From an uncultured Rubritalea sp. (GTDB lineage Bacteria; Verrucomicrobiota; Verrucomicrobiia; Verrucomicrobiales; Akkermansiaceae): a DNA stretch of 64,000 nt. Below, piece after piece: positions 8,352 through 18,443 of this stretch. The stretch lies in NCBI GenBank assembly GCA_937923145.1, contig CALAJT010000009.1, positions 1-64,000 of the forward strand, given 5' to 3'. The translations under genes were made by a program, and so were the position numbers. The number at the start of each line of letters is the position of its first letter. Positions within the stretch are counted from its first letter, which is position 1. The notes beneath the pieces were generated by a model that had not been told where the DNA came from, ran no database searches, and was given only the letters and a program-made list of their open reading frames with translations.

Positions 8352-9641
8352 ATGAGTAAACAAAATATATCAACTTCAGGAAAAGTTAAAAAGAAAAAGA
8401 GTATCCCAGTTTTGATATTCGACTTCTTCTCCAGCTATTTGTTGGCAGTAACCACACTTACTGTGCTCGGTCTATTAGTATGGTTCAGCACACTAGAGCA
8501 GACTGTCTACGGACTCTCAGCTACAGCAGAGAAATATTACCATTCTAGCGCCTATTTCGTCATTCCTGAGATCAACGGTAGTAAAATCCCGCTTATTCTA
8601 CCTGGAGCCTACTGGACATGCGTTATTCTCTTTCTAAATATGGTATGTGGAGGAATTATCCGCATCAGAAAAGGGATTAAACAGCTCGGACCTGTAATTG
8701 CTCACTTCGGAATTATTTTATTACTGGTGACAGGCTTCGTAGACCATCATAATTCAGTCCACGGTCACATGGACACCCGACAATTTGGCACCTATGATTA
8801 TGCATGGAAACGCGGTAAGACATCACTCGAAGTCTTCAAGTATGATGATGAGCAAAACAAGACTCCACCATACGTTATAAAGCACGAAATGCTAGAAGAT
8901 CTCCAACACGATAGCGGCACCCCAAAGTATCGAGTCTTCAAATTCAAAGATCTCCCCTTCGATGTCGAAGTCAGAAACTTTTATGATAATGCTACTATCT
9001 TTGTAGATAATGGTAACCCTCGTGAGAAGACAGATGGAGCCGTAATCGATGGAATTTTTCTCAGAGCTACTGATATCGATCCGACTACTGATCTCTACAT
9101 GTTCTCATGCTACGTCACTATCCGCCCGCATGATGGTTCAGAAGCGCGGAACCTTATTCTTAGCCGTACAGTAAACCATCCACTTACCTTCTCTGTAGAA
9201 GGCAAGCTCTATGGAATCGAAATGCCTAACGAAATCTGGAAAATGCCTTACGAAGTAAGGCTAGTAAATTCCTATGGCGAATTCTATCCAGGCACTGAGA
9301 GACCTAGTTATTACAGCAGTGACATCATTTGGAAAGATAGCAAAGGAGTAGAGAAAACAAGTAAGATTAAGATGAATGAGCCTCTCAGGTATCAAGGATT
9401 TACTCTCTACCAAGCAAGCTGGACACCACCCACTAATGGTATCGAATACTCAGGTTTTGTCATCGTTACCAACCCAGCTGACCAATGGCCAGTGACCTGC
9501 CTCTGGATATCATTCGCAGGACTTATCTTCCACTTCATAATGAAACTATCTAAATATATCGGTAAAGAGCAGAGAAAATCAAAGCCAGCTGACTCTAAAT
9601 CCAAAGTTAACGCTAAAGCAAAAGCTAAAGCTAACGCATAA
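8352..9641 (+). CDS. resB: Cytochrome c biogenesis protein ResB/Ccs1
   Basis: ResB (Ccs1) works with CcsA in system II cytochrome c maturation, holding apocytochrome and heme at the outer face of the membrane. The 429-residue protein has three N-terminal membrane helices (about residues 27-49, 80-98 and 112-130), a large extracytoplasmic domain, and a last helix near residues 377-400, the usual ResB layout. GFTLYQASW near residue 352 is a typical ResB motif. The C-terminus ends in a Lys/Ala-rich low-complexity tail. It lies 4 bases after the lipoprotein gene and 7 bases before ccsA. Confidence 0.92.
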   Translation: MSKQNISTSGKVKKKKSIPVLIFDFFSSYLLAVTTLTVLGLLVWFSTLEQTVYGLSATAEKYYHSSAYFVIPEINGSKIPLILPGAYWTCVILFLNMVCGGIIRIRKGIKQLGPVIAHFGIILLLVTGFVDHHNSVHGHMDTRQFGTYDYAWKRGKTSLEVFKYDDEQNKTPPYVIKHEMLEDLQHDSGTPKYRVFKFKDLPFDVEVRNFYDNATIFVDNGNPREKTDGAVIDGIFLRATDIDPTTDLYMFSCYVTIRPHDGSEARNLILSRTVNHPLTFSVEGKLYGIEMPNEIWKMPYEVRLVNSYGEFYPGTERPSYYSSDIIWKDSKGVEKTSKIKMNEPLRYQGFTLYQASWTPPTNGIEYSGFVIVTNPADQWPVTCLWISFAGLIFHFIMKLSKYIGKEQRKSKPADSKSKVNAKAKAKANA

Positions 9642-9648
9642 ATCACCC

Positions 9649-11787
9649 ATGAATAAAAAATTACGCATTCTCGGATTCGTTCTATCGCTAGCGCTTGTCA
9701 TCGCAGCCGCTATCTATGGTGTCCGCGGTATTATTAAGAAAGACAAGCTCTCTGTGGTAGATGATTACCAGGCCTACAGTAAAGTGGTGCTGACTGAAGC
9801 GAAGAGTATCCCAGTGCAGGACGACGGAAGAGTTAAGCCATTACAGACATGGGCTGAAACTCTCATGCTAGCAATGCATGGTCAACGCGGTATGGACATT
9901 CAGGTGAATGAGAAAAAAGTAAAAATCACCCCTACCGCTTGGTTACTAGACGCTATTTTCCGCCCAGAGCAGGCTGACAAGCTACCTACATTCCGTGTAG
10001 ACAATTCACACATACTTGAAGAATACGGAATGGAGATTAAGGATCTCCGTGACCGTTATTCCATGAATGACCTCAAGCCATATTTATCTAAGTTCGATGG
10101 AGAAAACCGTCTAATCAACGAGAAAATCAAGAAATCAGGTCGTGATTCGCTGACCTTGGAAGAAAAGCAGATGACTGAGCTCTTCGAGGCGATAAGTATT
10201 TATCTTAACTTGAGAGATCCATTTGCTATAAATTCCCGAGATCAAGAAATGCTAGAGCAAATCGGACTACAGAAAGTTTCTGATGTCTTTGGATTTAAAG
10301 ATAAAATCCTAGGCTTTGCAAAACAGAGTCCGAACTCTTCCCCTACACAATTAATCAATGGCCTAGATTCTCTCTCATCAGTCTTTAATACACTTGCTAG
10401 ACAGCCACAGTATTATGGAAAATATTCTAACCTCCCTCTCTTTCCACCTACAGAGAAAGACAACGACACGTGGTTCTCTGCTGGGCAGCAGTATGCATTA
10501 ATTGCTGAGAACAACGACCAAGCTTATCAAAATTACATAACAAAACGCGATAAGTTCTTAAAAGCAGTAGGTCCAGTAGACGACGCTAAAGCAGGCGAAA
10601 TTTTCAAAGACTACTTCGAGATCTTCACCACCTATATCGACAAAGATAGCAAGCCCTTTCCTAAGTATGTCCAAGAAGCAATAATCCAGCAAGAAACGCT
10701 CACTGCGAAACTTAACTCTAATAACGAAACTACGCAACTAAGCGCTATTAAAGAATTCAAAAAGAAATACGCTAATACGGTTCACTCAAGAGGCGAAGAC
10801 GCTATGATCGATACGGAGATTGCTCACAATGACCGCAACTACTTCAACAACGGTCTAGCAATCATTATTCTAGCTCTTTTTGTAGTAGTCGCACGATGCA
10901 TGCTGTTAGGAACTCGATTTGACAGAACGTTCTACTGGATTGCCTACGCAGTGACCTCTATCGCTACGCTCTACATTATCGCTGGTATCGCACATCGTAG
11001 CTATATTATGGACAGGCCACCTGTTGGAAATCTCTATGATACCATGCCATTCATCGTTGCCGCCTGTTTAGCACTTCTCTTGCTCATTGAGCTGATTAGT
11101 AAAGATGGTATTATGTTAGCGGTTGCCACAGTATTAGGCATTGGAGGTATAGTTTTAGCTAAGCAATACGAAGTTAGCCAAGCTACAGATCACCTTTCTC
11201 CGCTACGTGCTGTGCTAAAATCTAACTACTGGCTCACCACCCATGTTATTACGATTACTCTAGGATACGCAGGAGGATTGATCACTGCAGCCATCTCAGT
11301 ATTCTATATATTAGGACGGACTTTTGGAATAATTGACAGCAAGGCAGTGCGCAAGAAGCTCACTTCTATCGTTTACGGAATGGTCGCCTTCACTCTCGTG
11401 TTTAGCCTAGTCGGCACAATCCTCGGTGGCATCTGGGGAGCTGACTCATGGGGAAGATTCTGGGGCTGGGACCCCAAAGAAAACGGAGCCTTGCTCATCG
11501 TATTATGGGTGCTAATAATCCTCCATGCGAGACTCGGTGGCTATATCAAGGAAATGGGACTTCACTGTTGTGGAGCATTCACAGCAGCCATTGTGGTATT
11601 CTCTTGGTGGCATGTAAACTTTCTCGGAGTGGGTCTCCACAGCTATGGTTTCACCAGTGCAGATGCCATGGGAGCACTCTGGACATTCTACGCTGTTATC
11701 GGACTACTCATAATTATCGGCATAGTGGTTTCTGTAGTTGAGAAAGAGAGTAAGAAGAGAGCTAAGCTAGAAAAAAATGAACTCTAA
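9649..11787 (+). CDS. ccsA: Cytochrome c biogenesis protein CcsA with a long N-terminal extracytoplasmic region
   Basis: CcsA carries heme across the membrane and presents it for attachment to apocytochrome c. The C-terminal part (about residues 400-705) is a multi-helix membrane domain with the heme-handling WWD motif, seen as WGRFWGWDPKENGALL near residue 600. The first 400 residues form one membrane helix followed by a large soluble region. This extension is longer than in ordinary CcsA (about 300 residues) and resembles the fused or extended forms of Bacteroidota and Verrucomicrobiota. The last bases overlap the start of purN by 11 bases. Confidence 0.93.
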   Translation: MNKKLRILGFVLSLALVIAAAIYGVRGIIKKDKLSVVDDYQAYSKVVLTEAKSIPVQDDGRVKPLQTWAETLMLAMHGQRGMDIQVNEKKVKITPTAWLLDAIFRPEQADKLPTFRVDNSHILEEYGMEIKDLRDRYSMNDLKPYLSKFDGENRLINEKIKKSGRDSLTLEEKQMTELFEAISIYLNLRDPFAINSRDQEMLEQIGLQKVSDVFGFKDKILGFAKQSPNSSPTQLINGLDSLSSVFNTLARQPQYYGKYSNLPLFPPTEKDNDTWFSAGQQYALIAENNDQAYQNYITKRDKFLKAVGPVDDAKAGEIFKDYFEIFTTYIDKDSKPFPKYVQEAIIQQETLTAKLNSNNETTQLSAIKEFKKKYANTVHSRGEDAMIDTEIAHNDRNYFNNGLAIIILALFVVVARCMLLGTRFDRTFYWIAYAVTSIATLYIIAGIAHRSYIMDRPPVGNLYDTMPFIVAACLALLLLIELISKDGIMLAVATVLGIGGIVLAKQYEVSQATDHLSPLRAVLKSNYWLTTHVITITLGYAGGLITAAISVFYILGRTFGIIDSKAVRKKLTSIVYGMVAFTLVFSLVGTILGGIWGADSWGRFWGWDPKENGALLIVLWVLIILHARLGGYIKEMGLHCCGAFTAAIVVFSWWHVNFLGVGLHSYGFTSADAMGALWTFYAVIGLLIIIGIVVSVVEKESKKRAKLEKNEL

Positions 11788-12376
11788 TTCTAACATCAAG
11801 CCACCTACTAAACTCGGAGTCCTAGGCTCTGGCTCTGGCTCTAACATGCAGGCTATCATGGATGCGATTGACTCCGGTGATCTCAATGCTGAAATAGTTC
11901 TAACCCTATCCGACAATCCGGATGCATACATCCTAGAACGTGCTACAAAAGCAGGCATTACAGCGCAAGTAATCGACTGCGGTGGATTCAGGACTAAATT
12001 CCCTGATGAAAAACAAGCTCTAGTAGCACGGCAACTTAAAGATGCAGGTGTGGAGCTAGTCTGTCTAGCCGGCTTCATGAGATTAGTAAAGCAGCCTCTC
12101 TTAGATATTTTTCCGCAGAAAATTCTCAACATTCACCCTTCCCTACTTCCTGAATACCCTGGTCTCATGGCATGGAAACAAGCTGTAGAAGATGGCGCAA
12201 CAGAAAGCGGATGCACCGTCCACTACGTAGACGCGGGCATGGACACAGGACCGATCATACGCCAAGCAAAAGTCCCCGTCATTCTTGGCGATACTGCACA
12301 GACCCTCCATACTAGAATCCAAGAGCAAGAACACACTCTCTATCCAAATGTGATCAAGGAAATCATCGGCTGTTAA
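11777..12376 (+). CDS. purN: Phosphoribosylglycinamide formyltransferase PurN
   Basis: PurN formylates GAR using 10-formyltetrahydrofolate in de novo purine synthesis. The 199-residue protein has the N-terminal GSGSGSNMQAI phosphate-binding loop, the folate and catalytic segment NIHPSLLPEYPG with the family's Asn and His, and the GCTVHYVDAGMDTGPII motif containing the catalytic Asp. Its length is normal. It overlaps the end of ccsA by 11 bases, so translation is probably coupled. The functional link to cytochrome biogenesis is not obvious. Confidence 0.96.
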   Translation: MNSNSNIKPPTKLGVLGSGSGSNMQAIMDAIDSGDLNAEIVLTLSDNPDAYILERATKAGITAQVIDCGGFRTKFPDEKQALVARQLKDAGVELVCLAGFMRLVKQPLLDIFPQKILNIHPSLLPEYPGLMAWKQAVEDGATESGCTVHYVDAGMDTGPIIRQAKVPVILGDTAQTLHTRIQEQEHTLYPNVIKEIIGC

Positions 12377-12415
12377 ATCTGCGGAATGGCAATCTCCAAC
12401 GGGGAATACTGGAGA

Positions 12416-13671
12416 TTAGATACTCAAAGGAACTTCACCTTGCTTTCTGGACTCCTCAGCTGTGAATCCGATGAGGTGACCCTCAATAGAGTTCTCTATC
12501 ATAGTAGAGTCCGCGGAATTACCCGAGATAATATTATCCAGCTCATTCATCAGCACGTAATCACCGCCTCCATGACCCACGTAGCCATCATCTTATATTT
12601 CGAGAAAAATAATTTTCTCAAATTCTTCATTATCATGATCTCTAATGACTAAGTCTGTGCCAAACTGCGCTCTAATACTGTCTCCACCTCTAAGTGAAGC
12701 CTAAGTCCCATATATTTCTGAAGTTCTTCCTACGTCGAAGGCTACCATTAAAAGTGACGCCGTTGTTCCATTCTTAAACTGCATATTCACCACCTGATGA
12801 TCTACTACATCATTGACACAATGATAAACACAGCGTCCCCAATTAGATTCTTTCAGCCACTCTGTCGTTTTCTCTACGGTCCGCTCCTCATCTGGATTCG
12901 GATGCACCATATCGAGCCAGCGTTTGCGGTCAGTGGTGTATCGGAGAGAAGAATAGAGACAGCTCTCAGTATGCGGACAGCCATCTGTGCAACGCTTGGT
13001 AGCCCCATCTGGAGTATTTGATTTATTAAAATAATTGGTACCACCAAATGATGAAACACTCTTACAAGGCGAATTCATCAACCAAGTAATAATGTCAGTA
13101 TCATGACTGCACTTAGCTATAATCATAGGTGTAGAATCCGCCGATCTACCCCAGTGACCACGGACAAATGAATGAGCTTGATGGAAAGGATCTACTCCCT
13201 CGTGAGCTCGCATTGAAATAATCCCCCCAATCTTCCTGATTTGATGAGCTTCTTCACCTCTGAATAAAACTGTGTGTATCGCAATACAAAACACAGCACT
13301 ATCTTACGATCATACTCCTTAGCAAGTGCTGCGAGATCCTTAATCTGCTCTGTATTCTGAGCAGCTGGCTTTTCTAAGAGCAGGTGATAGCCTTTTTCGA
13401 GAGCCTTCTTAGCGGGTTCAAAGTGGTAATTATCCTGAGTAGCTATAATCATGAGGTCAGCTAGCTTTGGCTGCTCAAGCAGCTCAGAAGCAGAACTAAA
13501 TCACTGGAATTCAGGATTATCAGAAATGTTCTTAACCGTATTCACACGCTCAGCAATAGGATCTGCACCTGCAAGAATCTTGTAGCGACCCGTGAGCGAC
13601 ATTGCTAATCTAGAATATATTCTTGCTCTAGATCCGCATCCGCAGATCACGACAGAAAGTGGCTTTTGCAT
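12416..13671 (-). pseudogene. Decayed Gfo/Idh/MocA-family oxidoreductase
   Basis: Joining the pieces gives a protein of about 418 codons that starts with a Rossmann fold (LSVVICGCGSRARIYSRLA), continues with MIIATQDNYHF and the LLLEKPAAQN motif, and then the C-terminal dehydrogenase domain (AHEGVDPFHQAHSFVRGHWG). It is broken by in-frame stops at 13501-13503 (TGA), 12701-12703 (TAG) and 12593-12595 (TAA), and by a frameshift near 13220-13245, between SGRLG and GGIISMRAHEG. After the last internal stop the frame still reads GYVGHGGGDYVLMNEL and ends at 12416. The natural start is taken as the ATG at 13671. The substrate cannot be told; relatives act on sugars or amino sugars. Confidence 0.88.
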
Positions 13672-13816
13672 ACGGTCTAGATGTAGTGACACGAAGTTAA
13701 AATACAAATATAAAACACCAACAAATGGAAATAGAATTAGAGTCAAAAAGGCTGATATTCTCTTGAGTTTATACTTGCAAATCTCATATAGATCACGCAT
13801 ATACCACTCAGACAGC

Positions 13817-13864
13817 TCTAGACGAAAGAAAGGGGTGGGTTATTTAACCCACTCTTTTGCGTCT
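13817..13864 (+). promoter_or_regulatory. Hairpin in the nusA leader
   Basis: GTGGGTT (13835-13841) pairs with AACCCAC (13846-13852) around a 4-base loop, and an outer AGACG (13820-13824) can pair with CGTCT (13860-13864). The structure ends 42 bases before the nusA start. It could be a leader hairpin regulating the nusA-infB-rbfA operon or a terminator left from an upstream unit; a T-run follows only weakly (CTCTTTTG). Confidence 0.5.
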
Positions 13865-13906
13865 CTAGATACAGAAAAAATTTATTAATTAAGAATTAAG
13901 ATCATC

Positions 13907-15169
13907 ATGACTAACGACATTGTTGCACTCATCGAATACTACGAGAAAGAAAAAGGGATTGAACGCGAAAAAGTAGTCGCTGCTCTCCAGTTTGCATTCA
14001 TTTCTGCGTATCGCAAGATGGTGCCAGGATCTGACTCTATTGAAGAAATCCGTGCTGCTGTAGACATGAAAAAAGGTGACACCACTATCTACGGAACTCT
14101 CCGCGTAGTAGCTGACGATGACTATGTAGATAAATGGAATGAAGTCCCCCTCTCTACTGCTCAGAAGAAAAATGCTGAAGCTCAACTCGGTGACCCTGTA
14201 GAGTTTAACATCACTCCGCCTAACTTCGGACGTATCGCTGTCCAGACTGCTAAGCAGACGATGATGCAGAGACTCCGCATGGCTGAGAAGGAAATGATCT
14301 ACGATGAATTCAAAGACCGTGCTGGCGATATTGTCAGCGGAACCGTTAGACGTTTTGAGAAAAGTGATGTCTGGGTAGATCTAGGGAAATTTGAAGGGAA
14401 GATGAGCTCCCGAGAACGTGTGAGCACTGAAGAATATAACGTGGGTGACCGCATCCGTGCATACGTAGTAGCTGTGGAAAACGAAGCTCGTGGACCAGAG
14501 ATCATACTCTCACGTAGCCACCCTAACTTCGTTCGCAGACTTTTCGAAGCAGAGGTAAGCGAGATCGCAGATCATACTGTCGAGATCAAAGGCATAGCCC
14601 GTGAAGCTGGATTTAGAACTAAAGTAGCTGTGTGGAGTGATGACGACAATGTAGATCCAGTAGGAGCCTGCGTAGGACTCAGAGGTGCACGTGTAAAGAA
14701 CATCGTGCGTGAACTCAACAACGAAAAAGTGGACATTATTCCTTGGGATGACAATCCAGAAGTATTCGTCCACGAGGCACTCAAACCAGCAACTCTCAGA
14801 ACTGTCACTCTTGACAGAGAAAAGAAAATCGTCAACGTAACTGTAGACGAAGAAGAACTTAGCAAAGCAATCGGACGCCGTGGTCAAAACGCTCGTCTCA
14901 CCTCTCGCCTACTCGGCTGGGATGTGCAGGTAAGCAAGGACGACTCGGTGCACGAGCAGTTCGAAGCGCGAGTTTCAGATGCATCTTCTTCACTCGGTGA
15001 GGAAATTGGGCTCGATGCAGAAACTGCTGATAAGCTCTTCAGAGCAGGCGGAATCAATGCAGACATGATCCTCCAGATGGACGCTGGCTACGTATCGCAG
15101 GCGCTCGAAATTTCAGAAGATGAAGCAGCCACTATCCTTGAAACAGTCAAGGCCAAGCAGGAAGCTTAA
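13907..15169 (+). CDS. nusA: Transcription termination/antitermination factor NusA
   Basis: NusA binds RNA polymerase and nascent RNA and modulates pausing, termination and antitermination. The 420-residue protein has the N-terminal polymerase-binding domain (residues 1-125), an S1 domain (about 130-200), and KH1 and KH2 domains (about 205-345) with GACVGLRGARVKNI and the IGRRGQNARL motif. A single C-terminal helix-hairpin region (about 360-418) follows. It heads the nusA-infB-rbfA operon. The rimP gene, which often precedes nusA, is absent here. Confidence 0.98.
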   Translation: MTNDIVALIEYYEKEKGIEREKVVAALQFAFISAYRKMVPGSDSIEEIRAAVDMKKGDTTIYGTLRVVADDDYVDKWNEVPLSTAQKKNAEAQLGDPVEFNITPPNFGRIAVQTAKQTMMQRLRMAEKEMIYDEFKDRAGDIVSGTVRRFEKSDVWVDLGKFEGKMSSRERVSTEEYNVGDRIRAYVVAVENEARGPEIILSRSHPNFVRRLFEAEVSEIADHTVEIKGIAREAGFRTKVAVWSDDDNVDPVGACVGLRGARVKNIVRELNNEKVDIIPWDDNPEVFVHEALKPATLRTVTLDREKKIVNVTVDEEELSKAIGRRGQNARLTSRLLGWDVQVSKDDSVHEQFEARVSDASSSLGEEIGLDAETADKLFRAGGINADMILQMDAGYVSQALEISEDEAATILETVKAKQEA

Positions 15170-15220
15170 TTTCAACAACAAGATTAACCAATCATTGTAA
15201 GCGGCAACCGATCGCTAACA

Positions 15221-17374
15221 TTGTATAACCAAAACAGCTCAATGGCTGAAGATAAAGATACTACTAAAAAGAAAAAGGAAACTCTAGACTTGCTCGCAGA
15301 CAAGCCTAAGCCATCACGTCGCCAAAGACAACGTGAAGAGGCATCTAAGGTGAAGACTGTCGATGACCACAAGCGTGAAGCTCTGGATATCTTTGCTGAA
15401 GATGGGAAGAAAAAAACTTCTCAAATCACTAAAGGCAATACTACCAAGAAAGCGATCCTTCCTACAATTTCCAAGATTAATGATCCTGTAGCAGACACAG
15501 ATTTCGTAAAGTCTGATGGCGGCTCCACAGACTCAACGCCAGCTGATGATAGCGCAAACGCCATTACTGCTGAAGGTAGTATAGATGACAGTAATCTCAT
15601 CCTACTCAAGCCACCTATCATCGTCAGTGAGCTAGCTGAGAGCATGGGACTCAAGCCATTCCACCTCATGGCGGATCTTATCAAGCTTGAAGTATTCGTA
15701 GCTCCACATCAGGCGATCGAGCCTGATATAGCTATGCAGCTATGTGATACACACGGCTTTGCCTACGAGCGTGAGAAGCGTGAAAAAGGCGGCGGAGTTC
15801 ATAAAGTAGAAGAAGTTTTCGAAGAACCTGAAGAGGAAGAAGAGCAGCCAGAAGAGCAGATGAAGCTTCGCGCTCCTATCATCACCTTCATGGGCCACGT
15901 AGATCACGGTAAAACATCAATCCTCGACTACGTGCGTAAATCACGCGTGACAGCAGGTGAAGCAGGTGGAATCACTCAGCACATTGGTGCATACGCAGTC
16001 ACTGATGACGAGGGCAGACCTATCACATTCCTCGACACTCCTGGACACTCCATTTTCTCTCAGATGAGAGCCCGTGGTGCTGATATCACTGACATCATCG
16101 TGCTTGTAGTAGCTGCGGATGATGGCATCATGCCTCAGACTAAGGAAGCTATCAAGATCGCTAAAGACGCAGGTAAAACAATCATCGTAGCTATCAATAA
16201 ATGCGACAAAGATGGTGCAGACCCAATGAAGACAATGTCCCAGCTAATGGAACATGAGCTAACACCAGTAGACTTCGGTGGAGAAACTGAATGTGTGCAG
16301 GTATCCGCTACCACTGGACAAGGAATGGATGACCTCATCGAGCTCATGGCGCTCCAAGCAGAAGTTCTAGAGCTCAAAGCCAACCCAACGGCTAACGCTC
16401 GTGCATCAGTTATCGAAGCTAGTATCCAAGCAGGCAAAGGACCTACAGCGACAGTAATAGTCCAGACCGGAACACTCAAAGTCGGAATGCCCTTCATCTG
16501 TGGACCTTTCGCAGGTAAAATTAAGTCAATGTTCAACGACCTCGGTGAGAAAGTGACAGAGGCTGGGCCAGCTATGCCAGTAGAGGTCCTCGGATTCGCG
16601 GAACTCCCTCACGTAGGTGATGAGCTAGTAGAAATGGAAACTGAACGTGCCTCTAAGAAACTCTCTGAAGAACGCCAAACTGAACGTAGAACTAAGCGTC
16701 TCGGTGGTGCTCAGAAGAGCCGCATGGAAGACTTCCTTTCAATGGCAACAGAGACAGGTCAGAAAGCTCGTCTCCAGCTTATTCTTAAGACAGACGTGCA
16801 AGGCTCAGTCGGAGCTATCGAAGGCGCTATTGGCGAAATCGTATCTGACAAAGTTGAATCTAGATTCCTCTCAGCAGCAGCTGGAGCGATCACTGAATCT
16901 GACGTTATGCTCGCTAGCTCATCTGATGCTATCATCCTAGGATTTAACACTAAGGTAGAGAACAAAGCGGTAATAGCTGCAAAGCGCGAAGGAGTGCAGA
17001 TCAAACTTTACTCCATCGTTTACGAACTCATCGATACTGTTAGAGAAAGCATGCTCGGACTCCTAGAGCCTGAGCTTCGCGAGACCATCATGGGTCACGC
17101 ACTCGTCAAGCAGGTATTCCGTGTCAACAAAGGCAAAGCCGCTGGTTGTATTATCCAAGACGGTAAGGTCAACAGAAATGCACACGCTCGTGTTCTCCGT
17201 GGCGGTGTCCCTGTATTTGATGGTAAGATGTCCACTCTACGTCGCCACACTGAAGAAGTAGAAGAAGTCAAAACAGGTATCGAATGTGGTATCCGTCTCG
17301 GCAGCTTTAGCGACTATATGGAAGAAGACATCATCGAGTGTTATCAGCTCGATAAGATCGACCAAACTTTGTAA
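15221..17374 (+). CDS. infB: Translation initiation factor IF-2
   Basis: IF-2 is the GTPase that brings fMet-tRNA to the 30S subunit. The 717-residue protein has a charged, flexible N-terminal region (1-200), then the G domain with GHVDHGKTS (G1), DTPGHSIF (G3) and NKCD (G4), followed by domains II, III and the C-terminal tRNA-binding domain. The frame opens at 15221, but the ATG at 15242 (MAEDKD) may be the true start. The N-terminal domain is short compared with enterobacterial IF-2. It lies 51 bases after nusA. Confidence 0.98.
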   Translation: MYNQNSSMAEDKDTTKKKKETLDLLADKPKPSRRQRQREEASKVKTVDDHKREALDIFAEDGKKKTSQITKGNTTKKAILPTISKINDPVADTDFVKSDGGSTDSTPADDSANAITAEGSIDDSNLILLKPPIIVSELAESMGLKPFHLMADLIKLEVFVAPHQAIEPDIAMQLCDTHGFAYEREKREKGGGVHKVEEVFEEPEEEEEQPEEQMKLRAPIITFMGHVDHGKTSILDYVRKSRVTAGEAGGITQHIGAYAVTDDEGRPITFLDTPGHSIFSQMRARGADITDIIVLVVAADDGIMPQTKEAIKIAKDAGKTIIVAINKCDKDGADPMKTMSQLMEHELTPVDFGGETECVQVSATTGQGMDDLIELMALQAEVLELKANPTANARASVIEASIQAGKGPTATVIVQTGTLKVGMPFICGPFAGKIKSMFNDLGEKVTEAGPAMPVEVLGFAELPHVGDELVEMETERASKKLSEERQTERRTKRLGGAQKSRMEDFLSMATETGQKARLQLILKTDVQGSVGAIEGAIGEIVSDKVESRFLSAAAGAITESDVMLASSSDAIILGFNTKVENKAVIAAKREGVQIKLYSIVYELIDTVRESMLGLLEPELRETIMGHALVKQVFRVNKGKAAGCIIQDGKVNRNAHARVLRGGVPVFDGKMSTLRRHTEEVEEVKTGIECGIRLGSFSDYMEEDIIECYQLDKIDQTL

Positions 17375-17407
17375 GCTCCCAATAACAATTACCAATTCAC
17401 ACTAACC

Positions 17408-17770
17408 ATGTCCCAGCGTCTAGATAGAATCAATCAGCTCTTAAAGCAAGAGATCAGCACTATAGTGCAGAAAGATTTCGAATTTAAAGACATGCTGGTG
17501 ACAGTGAGTGATGTAGAAGTCACCCAAGACATGAGAGAAGCGAAAGTTTTCGTCAGCGTCCTCGGTGGTAACATGGTCTCAGTGCTAGAAAAGCTCACCA
17601 AAGGTAAAGGAAACATTCAATCCCAAGTCAACAAACGAGTCACCCTACGCTGCACCCCTGTCCTCATGTTCCGTGGCGACACGTCAGCAGAACGCGGAGT
17701 TGGAATTGTGAACCTTCTTGATGAAGTAGATCAGCTACCGACTGCGGATAGGAATGATGGGGAGAAGTAA
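17408..17770 (+). CDS. rbfA: Ribosome-binding factor A
   Basis: RbfA assists late maturation of the 30S subunit and 16S rRNA 5'-end processing. The 120-residue protein has the type II KH-like fold, with SQRLDRINQLLKQEIS at the start and VTVSDVEVTQDMREAKVFVSV-type strands after it. The family's closing RxxPxLxF appears as RCTPVLMFR. It is the last gene of the nusA-infB-rbfA operon and is followed by a terminator. Confidence 0.95.
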   Translation: MSQRLDRINQLLKQEISTIVQKDFEFKDMLVTVSDVEVTQDMREAKVFVSVLGGNMVSVLEKLTKGKGNIQSQVNKRVTLRCTPVLMFRGDTSAERGVGIVNLLDEVDQLPTADRNDGEK

Positions 17771-17827
17771 ATCTTACAAATTAAATTAATCTTACATAAA
17801 GCCACCAAGTGGTTAAATAAATTTCAG

Positions 17828-17863
17828 CCCATGGTCAGCAAAGCGCAGCCATGGGTTTTCTTT
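17828..17863 (+). terminator. Terminator after rbfA
   Basis: CCCATGG (17828-17834) pairs with CCATGGG (17849-17855) and is followed by TTTTCTTT. It lies 58 bases beyond the rbfA stop and probably ends the nusA-infB-rbfA transcript. Confidence 0.75.
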
Positions 17864-17969
17864 GTATGTTACTATAGAGGGTTGCCATTACGCTCTTTCT
17901 TTCGATATTTCTACTCTATGATCTCTCTTTCTATAGACAAATGCTAGCTCTCAGGATAAAACTGCTAAC

Positions 17970-18443
17970 ATGAAATTCATTAATATTATCTGCGCATCAC
18001 TCAGTATTCTAATGGCGCTCTCTAGCTGCACACCTCAAAGCAACTCTACTCAGACTGTTCAACAAACTTCAGCCTACAAACTTTTCAGCCCATCCCTAAC
18101 TAAAGGAAGTTCTAACTACAATGGCTATATCGATTCCAGAAAGACGCTTCATACATGGTTAATAGAAAACAGATCAGCTAATAGAGAGCTTGCCAGATTC
18201 GTAGTCTCAGCAGACCTCAAAACTCAAAAAGTTTATCTCTACGAATATAACCACACAGGATCAGGTCAGGATAGACCAGCCTCTAGAGTGACTCAAAATG
18301 GTAAAGTTCTGACTCTAGAGATATTCGACGAAAACACATCACCGATAAGAACCAGAGACCTACGTACTACTAGCCACTTCGCAGCTATCATTATTGATAA
18401 AAATAAAATCAATAAGGTCACTATCATGAACAAGATGAAATAA
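17970..18443 (+). CDS. Small lipoprotein of unknown function
   Basis: This 157-residue protein has a hydrophobic leader and a clear lipobox, ALSSC, with Cys20. The mature part is polar, begins with a Ser/Thr/Gln-rich linker, and ends in a basic, beta-rich region. I recognise no domain. It stands alone between the rbfA terminator and an intergenic stretch. Confidence 0.75.
   Translation: MKFINIICASLSILMALSSCTPQSNSTQTVQQTSAYKLFSPSLTKGSSNYNGYIDSRKTLHTWLIENRSANRELARFVVSADLKTQKVYLYEYNHTGSGQDRPASRVTQNGKVLTLEIFDENTSPIRTRDLRTTSHFAAIIIDKNKINKVTIMNKMK

Noticed and set aside
11448-11741. Plus-strand frame in the ccsA region
   Set aside because: It overlaps the conserved WWD domain of ccsA in another frame.
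12386-12652. Plus-strand frame of 88 codons
   Set aside because: It overlaps the antisense of the Gfo/Idh pseudogene, which has clear family motifs on the minus strand.
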